A stretch of DNA of 24,229 nucleotides from Xanthobacteraceae bacterium (GTDB lineage: Bacteria; Pseudomonadota; Alphaproteobacteria; Rhizobiales; Xanthobacteraceae), in the NCBI GenBank assembly GCA_030037185.1, contig JASHRR010000234.1, positions 1 through 24,229 of the forward strand, read 5' to 3'. Position 1 is the first letter of the stretch; the number at the start of each line of letters is the position of its first letter. Under the pieces are notes generated by a model. It was given only the letters and a program-made list of their open reading frames with translations, did not search any database and had not been told where the DNA came from. The position numbers and the translations under genes were made by a program. This document shows positions 24,013-24,229 of this stretch, piece after piece.

Positions 24013-24229
24013 TCACGCCCCACCCGTGCCGCCAGCAGTGTGCTGTCGATCGAGGCATCCCCGCAATCCGGCAATCGCCGTGATGCCCTCACGGACCTCC
24101 AGGCTCGAACCGGCGAGATCATTTCCGAAAGGCTCACAACGACCGCCGAGATGCGTGGCAAAGAAAGCTTCGGCGATGGCGTTGAATGAGGTACGGCTTT
24201 CGGGTCGCAGAAAACCATGCCCTTCATCC
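24013..24229 (-). CDS. S9 prolyl-oligopeptidase family protein, C-terminal end (5' end outside window)
   Basis: The minus frame entering at the right edge reads DEGHGFLRPESRTSFNAIAE, then AFFATHLGGRCEPFGNDL and AGSSLEVREGITAIAGL, and stops at TGA 24013-24015 (71 visible residues). 'DEGHGFxRPENR' contains the catalytic His of S9 serine peptidases. The 'NAIAEAFFAxHLGGR' and 'GSSLEVR' blocks close that family. No start codon lies inside the window, so the gene begins to the right. The last 16 residues (ending HTAGGTGGA) are looser. Whether the rest is intact cannot be seen. Confidence 0.7.
   Translation of the reverse strand, partial: DEGHGFLRPESRTSFNAIAEAFFATHLGGRCEPFGNDLAGSSLEVREGITAIAGLRGCLDRQHTAGGTGGA

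Overview
The window is GC-rich DNA from an alphaproteobacterium, most likely Hyphomicrobiales and near Bradyrhizobium. Signs are the glnD/mutS neighbourhood, the malonate-type TRAP plus malonyl-CoA decarboxylase module, high third-position GC and the style of the exported hypothetical proteins. There is no tRNA, rRNA, CRISPR array or intact mobile element. The genus is an inference.

Left third (1-8.5 kb) is conserved housekeeping. The C-terminal part of a TPR protein runs off the left edge and converges on glnD (PII uridylyl-transferase/removase). Further right on the minus strand come a phospholipid acyltransferase and mutS. MutS carries a Pro/Gly-rich in-frame insertion just before its Walker A loop. 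A 0.9 kb gap between glnD and the acyltransferase holds an orphan promoter/operator-like site but no convincing gene.

Middle (8.9-15.4 kb) is a catabolic and uptake island. Two minus-strand genes (a ModA-like solute-binding protein without a signal peptide, and an ACMSD-type amidohydrolase) diverge from a plus-strand set: TRAP binding protein with a Tat signal, TRAP small and large membrane subunits (ATGA overlap), and malonyl-CoA decarboxylase. The set suggests import of malonate or a related dicarboxylate followed by decarboxylation of its CoA thioester. No CoA ligase is present. A palindromic intergenic element separates the binding protein gene from the membrane subunits.

Right third (15.6-24.2 kb) is accessory and decayed. 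Intact genes are an exported CX5R phosphatase, an exported protein with a C-terminal hypothetical domain, an exported WG-PDLQG-W protein, and a large secreted tannase/feruloyl-esterase-like protein with an N-terminal xGN-repeat solenoid. Between them lie short, often frameshifted C-terminal remnants, all on the minus strand: an outer-membrane barrel end, a LivK-type binding protein end, a cytochrome-c-like end, an XRE-regulator-like end and a small FGGKR protein. The right edge holds the C-terminus of an S9 prolyl-oligopeptidase-type enzyme that begins outside the window.

No wholly new multi-gene system stands out. The most unusual items are the solenoid-tannase fusion with a broken CS-D-HC motif, the MutS insertion, the ligase-less malonate-type module, and the row of same-strand C-terminal gene relics.
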